NCBI GenBank assembly: GCA_963971405.1 | Contig: OZ020489.1 | Coordinates: forward strand, 8,060,001 to 8,124,000 | Reading direction: 5' to 3' | Length of the DNA: 64,000 nucleotides | From: Psococerastis gibbosa | Taxonomy: Eukaryota; Arthropoda; Insecta; Psocodea; Psocidae | In this document: in pieces, positions 52,885-63,209 of the stretch | Layout: each line of letters opens with the position of its first letter | Numbering within the stretch: position 1 is the first letter of the stretch | Position numbers and translations under genes: made by a program | The notes under the pieces: model-generated | Databases searched by the model: none | What the model was told of the DNA's origin: nothing | The model's input: the letters and a program-made list of their open reading frames with translations, nothing else

Positions 52885-53345
52885 CTTTTGAACACATCAT
52901 AAAGAACCGGTGCGAGTGATCCCGTACATGATTATTTCCCATATCTTATCTATTAGTATAGGTACTGTAATAGATAAAAGATTCCTAATTACCTCCATTT
53001 CGGTGAGAAGAGCAAAATGGACGGGCACCTGATCAGACAAGAAGGACTCCTAAGCACCATAATAGAAGGCACAATCGAAGGCACCAATGCAAGAGGGCGA
53101 CCAAGGAAGGCGTACGCAGAAGACCTCAAGAAAGATATGAGCTGCGGAACCTACTTGGAACTAAAGAGAACGGCCCAAGACAGGGAGGAGTGGAGAAGGA
53201 GGTGGAAAGATTTGCTGCAAACCAATCGCTTGAAACCAAAGAAGAAGACTGTAATATAGTTCCATGGTTAAATATCGGATGCCCGTTGATTTGCTACACC
53301 CCAAAGCACTGGATTGATCAGTGGGACACTAATTGCATAGTCTGG
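52885..53345 (-). repeat. R11 repeat, copy 3, with a LINE end inside
   Basis: Begins AAGAACCGGTGCGAGTGATC (the hairpin end), ATTAGTATAGGTACTGTAAT, then the LINE fragment 53010-53258, then CCCCAAAGCACTGGATTGAT and AATTGCATAGTCTGGAAATG. The order outside the LINE matches 42080-42460 inverted. Confidence 0.6.
53010..53258 (+). mobile_element. LINE 3'-end fragment with open frame
   Basis: Reads MDGHLIRQEGLLSTIIEGTI, then GRPRKAYAEDLKKDMSCGTY and LELKRTAQDREEWRRRWKDL, stopping at 53257. GRPR..Y.EDLK and DR.EWR are the standard C-terminus of endonuclease-reverse transcriptase LINEs. It is the uninterrupted relative of 55715-56160. Confidence 0.8.
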
Positions 53346-53484
53346 AAATGGGCATACCAATAATATAATACCGGTACTAAAAAAAATATTGGTATGATAT
53401 GCAAAGCATTAGGGCTCGGATTATCATTCAAATAATTAAAAATCATAACAGCCCCAAGTCTGTACATATTTAGATGCATTTTAC

Positions 53485-53790
53485 ATTCTAAAGACCTTGT
53501 AAGGCCAGCGCCACGCACAGCCAAGTGTGAGCGACTGGATCCTATACTACAAGGTTTCGCCTATACCTTAGAAAATTCCCGATTGAACTGAGAGCGGCGA
53601 GAAATGCTTGTAACTTCCCTAAATTGCTTAGAAATCATCTCTTAGAGAAAGCTTTCTACACTGTCACTGAGGCACTAGCACAATGACAATGACAGAACTA
53701 CCTGATTTTGACGATATTTTGACGATTTTATTTTATACTTTCTTGTACCTACTTGTATTGTATAATGTAACGGAAATTTATTTATTTATT
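53485..53790 (+). mobile_element. LINE 3'-end fragment, sister of 50265-50600
   Basis: CTTGTAAGGCCAGCGCCACG, GAGCGACTGGATCCTATACT, CTTCCCTAAATTGCTTAGAA and TCTACACTGTCACTGAGGCA. An A/T tail follows. Confidence 0.65.
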
Positions 53791-53961
53791 TATCCATAAT
53801 ATCTTCAAAAATATTTTTTTCCTCAGCGGGCCCAATATCACTATACTGTAAACTACAAATGTCTTCTTTAAACAAATATATCTGATTGATTTGATGTTAG
53901 TTACTTACTTTTCTTTAAAAAAAGTTAGGAACAGCTGCATTGTATGCATCCAATGACGTAA

Positions 53962-54099
53962 GGCGGCTATTCCACTTGTCAATATTCCGTCATTTGTGCA
54001 TCAATAATGGACGAGATTTTTGTTTTATATATAGAGTAAAAAAATCTCATCAATTATTGAAGCACAAATGACGGATTATTGACAAGTGGAAAAGCCGCC
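53962..54099. mobile_element. P1-type foldback element, third interior
   Basis: Ends GGCGGCTATTCCACTTGTCA and TGACAAGTGGAAAAGCCGCC, about 138 bp. Arms contain CGTCATTTGTGC and GACGAGATTTTT; the interior is unrelated to the other subtypes. Confidence 0.85.
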
Positions 54100-54439
54100 T
54101 AAAGTATTATGGCACTATTGTAGCACTGTAGCAGAAGCTATTCATATCAGCTGAACTTCATTACAGCGTTTACCGGCACAATATACTGTATGTAACTGGC
54201 TGAGTGCTGAGTCCACTGACACTAAATATTTAGACATATTGATTGAGGGGAAAGTTTCCGGAAGCCCCACATTATCATATAAAATTGCGGTTCCTTACTT
54301 TCTTATAGATTCCTTATACATATAAATGCGTGTGTTACCTTACTTTGATTTACCAATTTTTGCTTTCCTATCCTGTTTTGTAGTATGAATTAACAAAAGT
54401 AACAAATGTGGCACTCATATTGGCATGAAGTGTACGCAG

Positions 54440-54676
54440 CGGCAGTGGCAGCGGTACGCCTCTGGATGGCTTGACCTACTTTGGGCCTGGTGTGTTGAAC
54501 CTGCTGACGACCGCTGACAATGAGTACCTGGTGTGTAAGGATTGTTCAGCGGCCATCAGAGAGAGAGGAAGCACGACCCAGACCCAGGGAAGTCCAAAAG
54601 ATCCAGGGGCGGACATCGAGGTCTATACGTTTCCAATACAACTGAGATCAATCGATCAGGTCTTGTCATTCATAGG
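54440..54676 (+). CDS. Candidate internal exon of an unrecognised gene
   Basis: A 237-base open segment lies between an acceptor (AAGTGTACGCAG) and a strong donor (AGG/GTAAGT). It has one leading and two trailing bases of split codons, so it is 79 codons, length divisible by three. It reads GSGSGTPLDGLTYFGPGVLN, later EYLVCKDCSAAIRER, and ends EVYTFPIQLRSIDQVLSFIG. Codon choice (CTG, GTG, GAC, GGC) is richer in G/C than the surroundings and it matches no repeat here. There is a CxxC pair but I recognise no domain. No neighbouring exon was identified; continuing past the donor gives an immediate stop. The gene would be on the plus strand, opposite to the elongase. Confidence 0.55.
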
Positions 54677-55291
54677 GTAAGTTCCCTTTTATCAATCTTA
54701 CCAGGTGTTATATGGTACCTCAGATTCACCCTGACCTCTGAATCTGAGGGATCATACGACAGTTTATACTAAATTTATTACGGAAAGCTTTGTGAGAGTC
54801 GAAATTTTTTAATTCGAGATTTAAACGGTTTCACACGTCATGCATGTTTGTCAGTAAAAAAAATAATTGGGTGTTAAACCTAGGGTCTTCCTAGCGTGTA
54901 ACTGCGTAAAACTACTGTAAGTCGGCTAATAAGTAATATAAATTAGTTATTTATTTAATTATACCTGCATCTTAAAATTGATAATTTAGCATTATCATTA
55001 GAAAGTGAGAAAAAAAAAAACGAAACTCCAGTCCATACCGAATTTAAGAGGTTTTGTAATAGAGATTAGCACTGAGTCACTGGCGGTAATAGCACATACC
55101 AAGCTGCTTCCATTGTTAATGACACTGAAATATAGGAAGTCAAGATTTGGGCGGCAAGCAATAATCAGTGTGATACATTATGGAATCAGTAATGGCTCAA
55201 TTTCAATAAGCCTACTCTTCCTAAAGATGGGTACATACATAGGTACCTATTATACACAGTATGTGCCCTTCAGTCAAGCGGCTGTTAAGAG
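54677..55291. other. Downstream of the candidate exon; HINE relic
   Basis: GGAAAGCTTTGTGAGAGTCG at 54781-54800 is a degraded piece of the Helentron-like family. Open frame 55005-55418 (+) overlaps the next MITE and is not supported. Confidence 0.45.
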
Positions 55292-55592
55292 CAGGGGTTC
55301 CCAAACTGTGGTCCACAGACATATATCAGGTGGTTCACGCGCCAAAATAAGAAATAAGAAAATAAAACAGCTGAGTTGTTGGAAATTTGAAATAAAATAC
55401 AGTAGGTCTTGGCACTAAACTACAAAATCCGTCCGATACCAGTTCTAAATGTTTAATCAAATATTAGCACGTAATTGTAGGCGCAAGCTACTTGATCATG
55501 GTCCTATAATTTAACGATTTTCCTATCACAGCCATGGGGGTCCATGGAAAATCATAAAATAAATAATCAACAAAAACGTTTTGGAGCCCCTG
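55292..55592. mobile_element. hAT MITE, sister of 49211-49513
   Basis: Ends CAGGGGTTCCCAAACTGTGG and TTTTGGAGCCCCTG; flanks GTTAAGAG and GATTAGTG agree at 5 of 8. Interior TGGTCCACAGACATATATCA and GGAAATTTGAAATAAAATAC are shared. Confidence 0.8.
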
Positions 55593-55714
55593 GATTAGTG
55601 CATTGAAGGAAGCATTGGCTTTGGCAACCCCTGGATCACCCCGACATTGGTTGGTCTATAATTTTACAATATATTCATTATAATATAATATATATATATT
55701 ATATATTCACTAAT

Positions 55715-56160
55715 TGCCTCCATTTCGGTGAGAAGAGCAAAATGGATGGGTCACTGATCCAACAGGAAGGACTCTTAAGCACCATAATAGAAGGCACAAT
55801 CGAAGACACCAATGCAAGACTTCGGTGGCATTGTGGTAGCGTGCTTGTACTTGTGCGAGTTCCTACACACCTTGCGGTCGGAGACGTTTCGCAACTCGAC
55901 ACAAGTACCTATTAGGTGACTTAGTGAGGCGATTGAAGAGGTTAATCGGATACATTCATTAAAGTGTTTGTACGCAATTTAATCTTTTTAGTAAAAAAAA
56001 AAAAAAAAAAAAAAAAAAGAGGGCGACCAAGGAAGGCGTACGCAGAAGACCTCAAGAAAGATATGAGATGCGGAACCTACTTGGAACTTAAGAGAACGGT
56101 CCAAGACAGGGAGGAGTGGAGAAGGAGGTGGAAAGATTTGCTGCAAACCAATCGCTAGAT
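55715..56160 (+). mobile_element. LINE 3'-end fragment split by SINE B
   Basis: 55715-55819 matches 52990-53094 and 56019-56160 continues exactly where it stopped (GAGGGCGACCAAGGAAGGCG). The intervening 55820-56018 is SINE B plus its A tail. The protein-like frame GRPRKAYAEDLKKDMRCGTY resumes after the insertion. Confidence 0.85.
55820..56018 (+). mobile_element. SINE B copy 5, precise insertion with 26-base A tail
   Basis: CTTCGGTGGCATTGTGGTAG, GTGCGAGTTCCTACACACC, GTTTCGCAACTCGACACAAG, GGATACATTCATTAAAGTG and an A run at 55993-56018. Host sequence on both sides joins into the copy at 53010-53258, leaving at most a short duplication around AAGA. Confidence 0.88.
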
Positions 56161-56199
56161 TGCAACTACAGAAGAAAGATATATTCATTAGATCCGTAG

Positions 56200-56510
56200 A
56201 AATGGTCAGCTCTGCGCGATATACAAAGAACCTGCGATAGTAGCCGAAATCAAGAGAGCCCGCATCAGGTGGCTAGGGAACGTGGAACGCCAGGCAATAG
56301 GGCTGCAAGAGCAGCCTTAGACAAGGTGCCCCAAGGGAAAAGACGAGTTGAACGACCATGGATGCGACGGTTGGACCACGTCGAGGTGGGTCTGGCGACC
56401 CTTGGCGTCGATGACTGGCGAAGGAGAGCGTAAGACCACGCAGACTGGCGCGATGTAGCAGAGCAGGCTTTAGGCCCTTCAGGGCTGTAGCGCCAATGAG
56501 TAAGTATATT
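56200..56510 (+). pseudogene. LINE ORF2 C-terminal remnant (second family)
   Basis: Reads, with a frame break, LCAIYKEP, IVAEIKRARIRWLG, then VPQGKRRVERPWMRRLDHVE and LATLGVDDWRRRA, ending with ALRPFRAVAPMSK-like residues and GTAGCGCCAATGAGTAAG. This is a common arthropod LINE end. A frameshift and stops make it dead. Confidence 0.75.
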
Positions 56511-56529
56511 GTTTCTGCATTAAATACTA

Positions 56530-56638
56530 CTAAGTTCCGAAATTAGAGGATGCAGAAAAAACTGGGCTTAGCGGGATTCGAACCCACTAACCGCCTAACT
56601 GGGGCGCCATCTTAACCGCTGGACAACAAGCTCAATAC
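56530..56638 (-). mobile_element. SINE C, complete head
   Basis: CCGAAATTAGAGGATGCAGA, GGCTTAGCGGGATTCGAACC, CCGCCTAACTGGGGCGCC and TTAACCGCTGGACAACAAG. The anticodon loop reads as in 40131-40254, with changes. Confidence 0.72.
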
Positions 56639-56689
56639 TATACAACAATACTACAATGTATTACTTGTAAGTTATATTACACCTGTGGT

Positions 56690-56990
56690 TGTACCTCAGA
56701 TTGCGAGTGTTGAAATTTTATGTGTTTCCAATCATTCTATATGGTATGGAGGGATGGACTTTGAGACAAGCTGTGGAGAACAGGATCAGTGCGTTAGAAA
56801 TGTCGATATACAGAAGAATGTTGCGCATATCGTGGAGAGATCGTGTCCCTAATGCTGAGGCCTTGAGGTGAATGGATACAGAAGCCCAGTTGCTGCTGAC
56901 GGTTAAGTGACGGAAACTAACATACTTCGGCCATGTAATGAGAAACGAAACGTATCGCCTTCTGCAGGCCTTTGTTCTTTCCATTTTGTT
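56690..56990 (+). pseudogene. LINE reverse-transcriptase C-terminal remnant (third family)
   Basis: Reads VLKFYVFPIILYGMEGWTLR, AVENRISALEMSIYRRMLRI, SWRDRVPNAEALR, stop, then KLTYFGHVMRNE. This is the LYG.E.WTL...A.E...YRRML.ISW motif of LINE ORF2. In-frame stops follow. Confidence 0.82.
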
Positions 56991-57404
56991 TTCAAAGTAA
57001 GAGTAACCACAGAATTACTAAACCCTTCCCCAGTTACGGCACACTACAGCCAAGTACTCTTTTCGTCCCCTCGAAACCGGGTCACTCTCTGAATCTATAA
57101 TACAGATGCACTACTGCATCCGTGCCACGGCATTTCTTTTTCTTCAGGAGAAAAATTGGCACCTGCTGACAAATACAGCTGCAGCAGAAGCTTGCATGGA
57201 CACGATTAGAGTTCTGTATTGGAGAGATGGGACATTGCTCCCGCCATAAATTTCTGCGGGAACCTGCCACGACTTTTCAGAAAAGGATGGTCATACAGGC
57301 GAAGCAGAACTCAGGTTGCATCTACCTATATATGTATATGTACAAGCTCGCCGGACATTTACTTTGACACAAGAACTTCGTAAGCTGCATTATAGAAGGG
57401 ACCG

Positions 57405-57620
57405 TACATAGAAGGCGTCAAACGACCTGGGTGCCCGAGAAAAGAATATCTGCACCAAGTGATGGATGTAGGGGCCAATGCATTCGTGGAACTGAAGAGG
57501 GCGTGCCAGGATCGAAGGGAGTGGAGGCATCGATACCACATGTTGCTGCCAACCAGCCAGCCGGCTGTAACTTGAAGAGAAGATGTCATGGAGGAGACGC
57601 AACAGGTGAGCCCAGAAATA
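57405..57620 (+). mobile_element. LINE 3'-end fragment
   Basis: Reads GVKRPGCPRKEYLHQVMD, ELKRACQDRREWRHRYHMLL and PTSQPAVT then stop, the same C-terminus as 53010-53258 but more diverged. Probably continuous in origin with 56690-56990. Confidence 0.75.
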
Positions 57621-58167
57621 AATGAAAAGTATTTTTGGCGGGAAACGAATGTCCCATCTGTCACATATATAATTATAGACACGACCAATTAAAATTTAGA
57701 CCTATGATGATGAGTTTCATAACCTAACCAGGTCAGTGTCATTATCGACGACGGACCGTGACATTGTGTAAGCCCAAGTCTTCTATTTGCTAAAGCTAAG
57801 ATCACACATACACGCATGCGCGATGCGCACGTTTTCACAACATTAAGACACTCATCGAATAAATATTATCTCATTGCATTGTGTTGGCTTAAACTCCTAA
57901 TTGTTTGTTTACTTCTACGGTGCCCTATTGACCAGTCTAAAAGGGAAATCGATTATTTGGCACGAAATATTAGTTGTTAATTCTGTAGGTTTAAACAGGG
58001 CAGAGTATGGTGATATGAGGCGGTGAGGCGACCGCCTCAGGCTCCAAGGAGCGCAAGCGCCCAGAGGCGCCCAGGGGGAATATATTTATTGCTTTATTGG
58101 CTAAGAGCGACAACTTTCTCCTCAAAATACCGTCCAAAATCTGTATGGTTAGGTATGATTATGCTTA
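57621..58167. other. Intergenic; short GC-rich spot near 58015-58080
   Basis: GGCGACCGCCTCAGGCTCC and CCAGAGGCGCCCAGG suggest a degraded MITE end. Otherwise unique. Confidence 0.4.
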
Positions 58168-58551
58168 GGCGCCCATTCCACCGACCGGCTAGGGCTATTT
58201 ACAAAAACAGTGACGTGGTAGCAGACATTCAAGACTTAAATGGCGTTTCCATCGACCTCGCATTGCAGAATGCAAATGACATTGACGGAAATTAGAATTT
58301 TTCTTTTTATAGAAATCTATTAAAATGTTGGTACTTAACATATCCCATGACGCCATTTTTTAATTTTAGTTTGTTTGTTTGTGATTTTACTGTATGATCA
58401 TTGATCAATTTTAACTGTGCCATAGAGGAAAATAAACATTTCCGTCAATTCTGCAATGCGAGGTCGGTAGAAACCCCGCCTAAGTATTGAATGTCTGCTA
58501 CCACGTCACTGTTTTTGTAAATAGCCCTAACCGGTCGGTGGAATGGGCGCC
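58168..58551. mobile_element. P1 foldback element, large subtype, copy 2
   Basis: Ends GGCGCCCATTCCACCGACCG and CGGTCGGTGGAATGGGCGCC, with TTA on both sides. Arms include GACGTGGTAGCAGACATTCA and internal GGCGTTTCCATCGACC. The centre with GATCATTGATCAATTTTAAC is inverted relative to 8923-9324. Confidence 0.88.
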
Positions 58552-59210
58552 TTACCGCAGCTTATTGCCACTTCTAGCAAAGATGGGCGATCATCATGGC
58601 AATATTGCCAGACAATTTCGAGCCTTTGGTGTTTGTAGACTGACATATTCCTGATTTTGGCAGCCTAATGAATGTCTATATTATATAATATATAACAAGT
58701 TAAATACTTCCCTTCCCTCCTTGAAAAAATGGGTAAGACCTTGATTTATGTACTTGCAGTATAATAGGCAGTAGCGTATAGATTGGCTTTAAGGCCGGTA
58801 TGTTATCTGGCGCCCCCCCCCCCTATTTGCATGAAAATGTAGAAATATAGGACAGTAGTTCTTATGGACGTGCGCTATTTTCATGTTATGGGGCATGACT
58901 TTAATATCCCTTGCGCAGGCGCCCCAGGGTGCGGGAGGCCGAATGGGGGCCCGGGGGTCTCCCGTGGGGGAAATGTTTCCTTACTATGTTAAAAAGTTAC
59001 GCGTTTAGAGTCTTTACTACCGGAAAAGTTTGTGGTGTAACAGAGTATTTCTTTCTTTTGTTGCAAAACAACCCATACATAAGTGGTGACAAATCCGGAA
59101 TGTCCGGAATGGATCACAATAAGGAATTATAATGCTAATATATTGTAATTCTGTATTGTCATATTATAGAGAAGACATTGTAGCTATTGCAAAATATATT
59201 TCTCATGCCT
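58552..59210. other. Intergenic; C/G tracts at 58812-58822 and 58917-58965
   Basis: GGCGCCCCAGGGTGCGGG and GGGGGCCCGGGGGTCTCCC resemble G-rich segments seen in the decayed hAT at 11116-11150. No gene. Confidence 0.4.
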
Positions 59211-60400
59211 CATCCTCCTCGACTGTGGGACGAACAACAATATGGACAAAAATACAATAAGCAAAAAGGAAATTGTTTATGGCATCCTCCTCGACTGTGG
59301 GACGAACAGCAATATGGACAAAAATACAATAAGCAAAAAGGAAATAGTTTATGTCATCCTCCTCGACTGTGGGACGAACAAAAATATGTACAAAAATACA
59401 ATAAACAAAAAGGAAATAGTTTATGGCATCCTCCTCGACTGTGGGACGAACAGCATTATGTACGAAAATACAAGAACCGGTCCGAGTTTACTCGAACATG
59501 CTTTCCAATTTATCAATATTAGTAGATAGAGAAAATGAGTAATTTCATGGTAAATAATTTTCCTATAGTTAAATTTCCGATATCTCGGAGGGGGGGGGGG
59601 GGTTGTCCATCTAACGTCATTGGAGGGGAGGTAAATTCTAGATAGGTCAGACAGACACAATACCACACAATGCAATGCATTTGAGCGTGAGTTTTCAATC
59701 ATTAAAAAAAAAAAAAAAAAATTGCACAAAACCAAACAGTTTTTTGGGAAAGTAACCTGTTCCGTTTCGTTACTCAATTTAACAACTAAAAAATGCCTGA
59801 AGGTAGAAATCATCGATAGAAAGGTTTCGCAGAAAAATTATTTTTTAGTCATTTTTCATTCAAATTTAGTTATTTTTATTTTTTAACCCCCAGAAGCAAA
59901 CTATCAAGGGGTACGCAACCCCCCGCATTTTATTAGCATTAATAACGACTACAATATATGTGAATTTAAAAGAAATCGTTGGAGCCGTTTTTGAGAAATA
60001 ATTTTTTTAGACGTATTTTTGGGGTTTTTTGCAAATAAAACCCCCCCAAATTGAGTAAGCCCAAAATAAAAAAAATGGTCCCGAGGTACGATTTTTGTAA
60101 ACCTACAAGCCGAATTTCATCATAATCGACCGAGTAGTTTGCCCGGAAATCGATGAACAGACAGACAGAGCGACAGACAGACAGACATTTTGTAAAAACC
60201 ACTTTTTTCTGGGTTCCTGGGACCTCAAAACGTGTAATTCCGTTGAAATCTCGGAATCGAAAATTTGGACCGTCACAAAGCTTTCCTTATACAACGTATA
60301 AATTGGAAAGCAATAAACAAAAAGGGAATAGTTTATGGCATCCTCCTCGACTATGGGACGAACAGCAATATGTAAAAAAAAAAGGAAATAGTTTATGGCA
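59211..60400 (+). repeat. 72-bp tandem array, interrupted by a Helentron-like element
   Basis: Units begin CATCCTCCTCGACTGTGGGA at 59211, 59283, 59355 and 59427, a period of exactly 72. A further unit begins at about 60337 after the insertion 59474-60311. Because 72 is a multiple of three, frames stay open across units (LWHPPRLWDEQQYGQKYNKQ), but two frames are open, so coding is doubtful. Confidence 0.92.
59474..60311 (-). mobile_element. Helentron-like non-autonomous element (HINE), copy 2
   Basis: About 838 bp, inverted relative to 46392-47290. It starts GAACCGGTCCGAGTTTACTC (hairpin end), GCTTTCCAATTTAT, and ends ATAAATTGGAAAGC. ACAG repeats at 60158-60185. The tandem array gives the empty site (ATACAATAAACAAAAAGG), which is consistent with insertion at TT on the element strand. 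Confidence 0.75.
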
Positions 60401-60558
60401 CTGTGCATTGCTAGCTGAGCTTCTGAGTAATGCCTTATTATCTTAGAGGCGAAGACGTGAAAATCCCTAATCCCTAATCTGTTCCTGTTTGAACGCATCC
60501 TTAAATGTCTTTGTCTGTGAACCAGCTATTTATCCTCACTAGCAACTAGTACCTTACG

Positions 60559-60801
60559 CAGGGCCGGATTAACCGATGGGCACTTGGGGCACAGGCCCAT
60601 GCCCCCCCCCCCAAAATACCTAAAATTCCGTCCCCCGCAAACGATACTTTTTTTATTAAAAAAATTGAAAGTTGAAAACAATTTCCAAACAAAGTTTTGA
60701 TATTGGCGGGAAGGTAAACGATTTTTTTTTTTGCTGCAATGTTGGTTTACCCGCATAATCTTGTGCCCACGGCCCCCACAGGGGTTAATCTGGCACGACC
60801 T
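60559..60801. mobile_element. Probable DNA-transposon MITE
   Basis: Ends CAGGGCCGGATTAACC and GGTTAATCTGGCACGACC. A C run at 60601-60612. No convincing duplication. Confidence 0.6.
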
Positions 60802-60964
60802 AACCAGTTACCATCACCATTAATAGATCTTACTTTGAACACACCCTTAATTATCTTTGCCTGTGCACCAGCTATTTTTCAAGTAATTTGCCTGTTATTT
60901 CATGACTTTCACTCCTGAAGCAATTATTTCTTTTTTATGAATTCGCCTGAATAAATCGATGACT

Positions 60965-61110
60965 TAATCTATTTGTAAAGGTTAATGGCAATGGTGTAAT
61001 ACTATTTAACATTTATAACATACTATACTAACATATTTAACTTACATTGCCTGCTGTGTTAATAGTCATTAGAGCCTAGAGGCATGGGCCTCATAGTAAT
61101 CGAATAATTA
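60965..61110 (+). repeat. Repeat R9, copy 1
   Basis: GTAAAGGTTAATGGCAATGG, TGTAATACTATTTAAC, CTTACATTGCCTGCTGTG, AGTCATTAGAGCC and AATTAGGGCG. The same order, with an insertion, is at 63210-63545. Confidence 0.75.
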
Positions 61111-61158
61111 GGGCGACGTTTTGGGAGTGGGTGCTACTCCCATCATCAGGCTAAGTCT
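61104..61158 (-). ncRNA. Hammerhead-ribozyme-like motif
   Basis: On the minus strand: TTAGC, CTGATGA, stem II TGGGAGT...ACTCCCA, AAA, CGTC, GCCCTAA. TTAGC and GCCCTAA can form stem I with a bulge. GAAA is altered to AAAA-like. Layout resembles minimal retroelement hammerheads with very short stem III. Possibly degenerate. Confidence 0.45.
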
Positions 61159-61849
61159 TGAGAAGGACTGATGACTACAAATTTTTACACAGAACTTGGT
61201 AGAAATCATGTAACCGTAGAGTCCTTGATTGGGGTATAGTATAGTTAAGTGGCATAGGAGAAGGTGCGAGATTTCACACTTCACAGTGCTTGTACAATTA
61301 TGGGACAAATATTAGCTATTATGTAGGACTACTTTCAGCTACCATACGCAAGCACGTATGAAGAGAATGGGGGGGGGGGGGATTCAAACTAGTGATGCCA
61401 CGAATACCGAATATTAGTCATAAAAAATAAAATTTCCGAAAAAATTTAACTTATTTAGAATTCAAAATCCATAAAGAGCCAAAAATTAATTTTTAAATTT
61501 AAATAGATGTCCTGTTAGGGGTAAGTTATGATGATAAAACAATTTTTTCAGCGATTGCGTTTCTCTTCATATACAAGCCCAGCTTTTGAAATGAACCTCT
61601 CGTTGTAATATAGGCAGCTACCTGGAGAGGGCAAATAAGATTTTACGAAGTCCACCAGACCAGGATACAGTTTTTCGTTTGTTGACCACCGCTAAGTATC
61701 GTATGTCAGAGGTTTTCTTACTATCCTTGTGGCTATGAAAAGTGCCGCAGCCAGGTACACAGGTATCCTGCTTGCGAATTGTATACAAAACCTGTCTCGG
61801 CACCGAACATTCGGCGCTTCGGCCGAGGGCATGGCCAAAACTTCGGTAT
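61111..61849. other. Intergenic, G run at 61370-61381
   Basis: Apart from the hammerhead-like motif, GATGCCACGAATACCGAATA and CGAACATTCGGCGCTTCGG might be remnants of a hAT element; not conclusive. Confidence 0.35.
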
Positions 61850-62058
61850 TAAATAAATATTGACTTTTTTTCTCTTACAAAGCAAACCTAGCGGCGTTAG
61901 GGCTATAAAGCTCTCTCTTACACTCAACTAGGAAAGCCTGGGACCACCTGCTTTACATGCCCTCCGAAGCATGGCCAGAAAAGGTAGCTAGTGTGGGACT
62001 CGAACCAACAACCTTTTGGGTGAAAGTCGGAGTCTGTACCACTACTCTACATGTCCTG
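61850..62058 (-). mobile_element. SINE A copy 9 (full length)
   Basis: TTAAATAAATATTGAC tail, AAGCAAACCTAGCGGCGTTA, CCCTCCGAAGCATGGCCAG, GTGGGACTCGAACCAACAAC and TGAAAGTCGGAGTCTGTACC up to CTACATGTCC. Confidence 0.88.
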
Positions 62059-63209
62059 ATTACATTTAGTATTCGACGAAAACGCCACTTTTCCAGTTCA
62101 AGCCCCCCCCCCCCCCCCCGAAATGCTTTCGATTATACTAGAGACAATGTGAGAATTAGGCGACCGCTTTGGAAGGCCTGATACTTGGCCTAACGTTGTG
62201 TATCCAGAAACCCAAAAAATTATTTTTATTTAATTATGATATGCTATAACAACCGACTGATGCATTTGCGTATCTTATACTATAGTTCTATCTAGAAGAG
62301 CTGGTGCATGCGGTTTCCAAAAAGAATATATTTTTTATATTTTCTGTGGCCACTCCGTCCCCCCCCCCCTCCCCCATATTTGTAGATGTAACAGATATGC
62401 AGATATTACAATAGATATAATGGAGTTTTAAATATATTGAGGTTAGCCGCTGGTGACTTCAGATGTACCCCCCCCCCCCGAATTTTGGCTACGGAAGGAC
62501 TTTTTAAAAAAATTAATTCAACGGAGCATCTTTCGCTACCAGCGTGTAAACACCATGACATAACATTCCTTGATTTTATAAATTCAAGTGCTTGACTAAT
62601 TTGCATCACCCTGACCTGCCCACAAGTCTTTGTTGACGGCCGAAGACAAAGTTTGTTGACAAGCTGATATATGACAAAGACAAAAGTCTGTTGACAAGAT
62701 GAATGATGGGAAGCATGATATGTCAACAAAGGTGGCGAAATTTGGCGCGGAGTACTTAACTGACTCATTGTTTTGTTAAATACGGCTTGTACTAATAGTG
62801 AGAACCCGAATTTGGAAATTAGTTGTTTAGATATTCGTATTATTGGTTTAGTGAAGGCTTTTCAGTCAGTGACGTTAATATAGAAGGCCGGCAAGCTGTG
62901 GGTTGCCAAATCGTACTATGGTGTATCTGTCTACTTTTTTTTGGCTCTGTTTAACAATTAGCCATGAACGAAACGAGGTTAAATACTATTTATATATCCA
63001 ACTTGCAAGGGTTGTTAGTTAACCTCATCAAGGATTGTGAATATATAGACATCACTGAGAAGTTGCGTGTATGAGAATAGAGCCGTAATTAGTTTAATTA
63101 GTTTATCGAACCTCACCGAGCGTGGTATGCTGAAATTTGGACAGATCATAAAAATTCGTTCGAAGCTGCCATTGTTGCAATATGTGCAAACATTGCCTCT
63201 TTCCAACAT
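62059..63209. other. Intergenic; C runs and short direct repeats
   Basis: C runs at 62104-62120, 62360-62369 and 62469-62479, the last two possibly ends of a MITE. TTGTTGAC recurs at 62631-62660 and 62690-62700. Open frame 62406-62768 (-) is not supported by any recognisable domain. Confidence 0.4.

Noticed and set aside
54542..54772. Alternative frame over the candidate exon
   Set aside because: It crosses the strong GTAAGT donor and has less coding-like composition than the frame chosen.
59187..59529. Two overlapping open frames over the 72-bp array
   Set aside because: A repeat whose period is divisible by three keeps any stop-free frame open; not listed as genes.
163..62058. tRNA-Glu-like sequences as functional tRNA genes
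   Set aside because: Each is followed by the same SINE body, acceptor stems are imperfect and copies are truncated; they are SINE heads.
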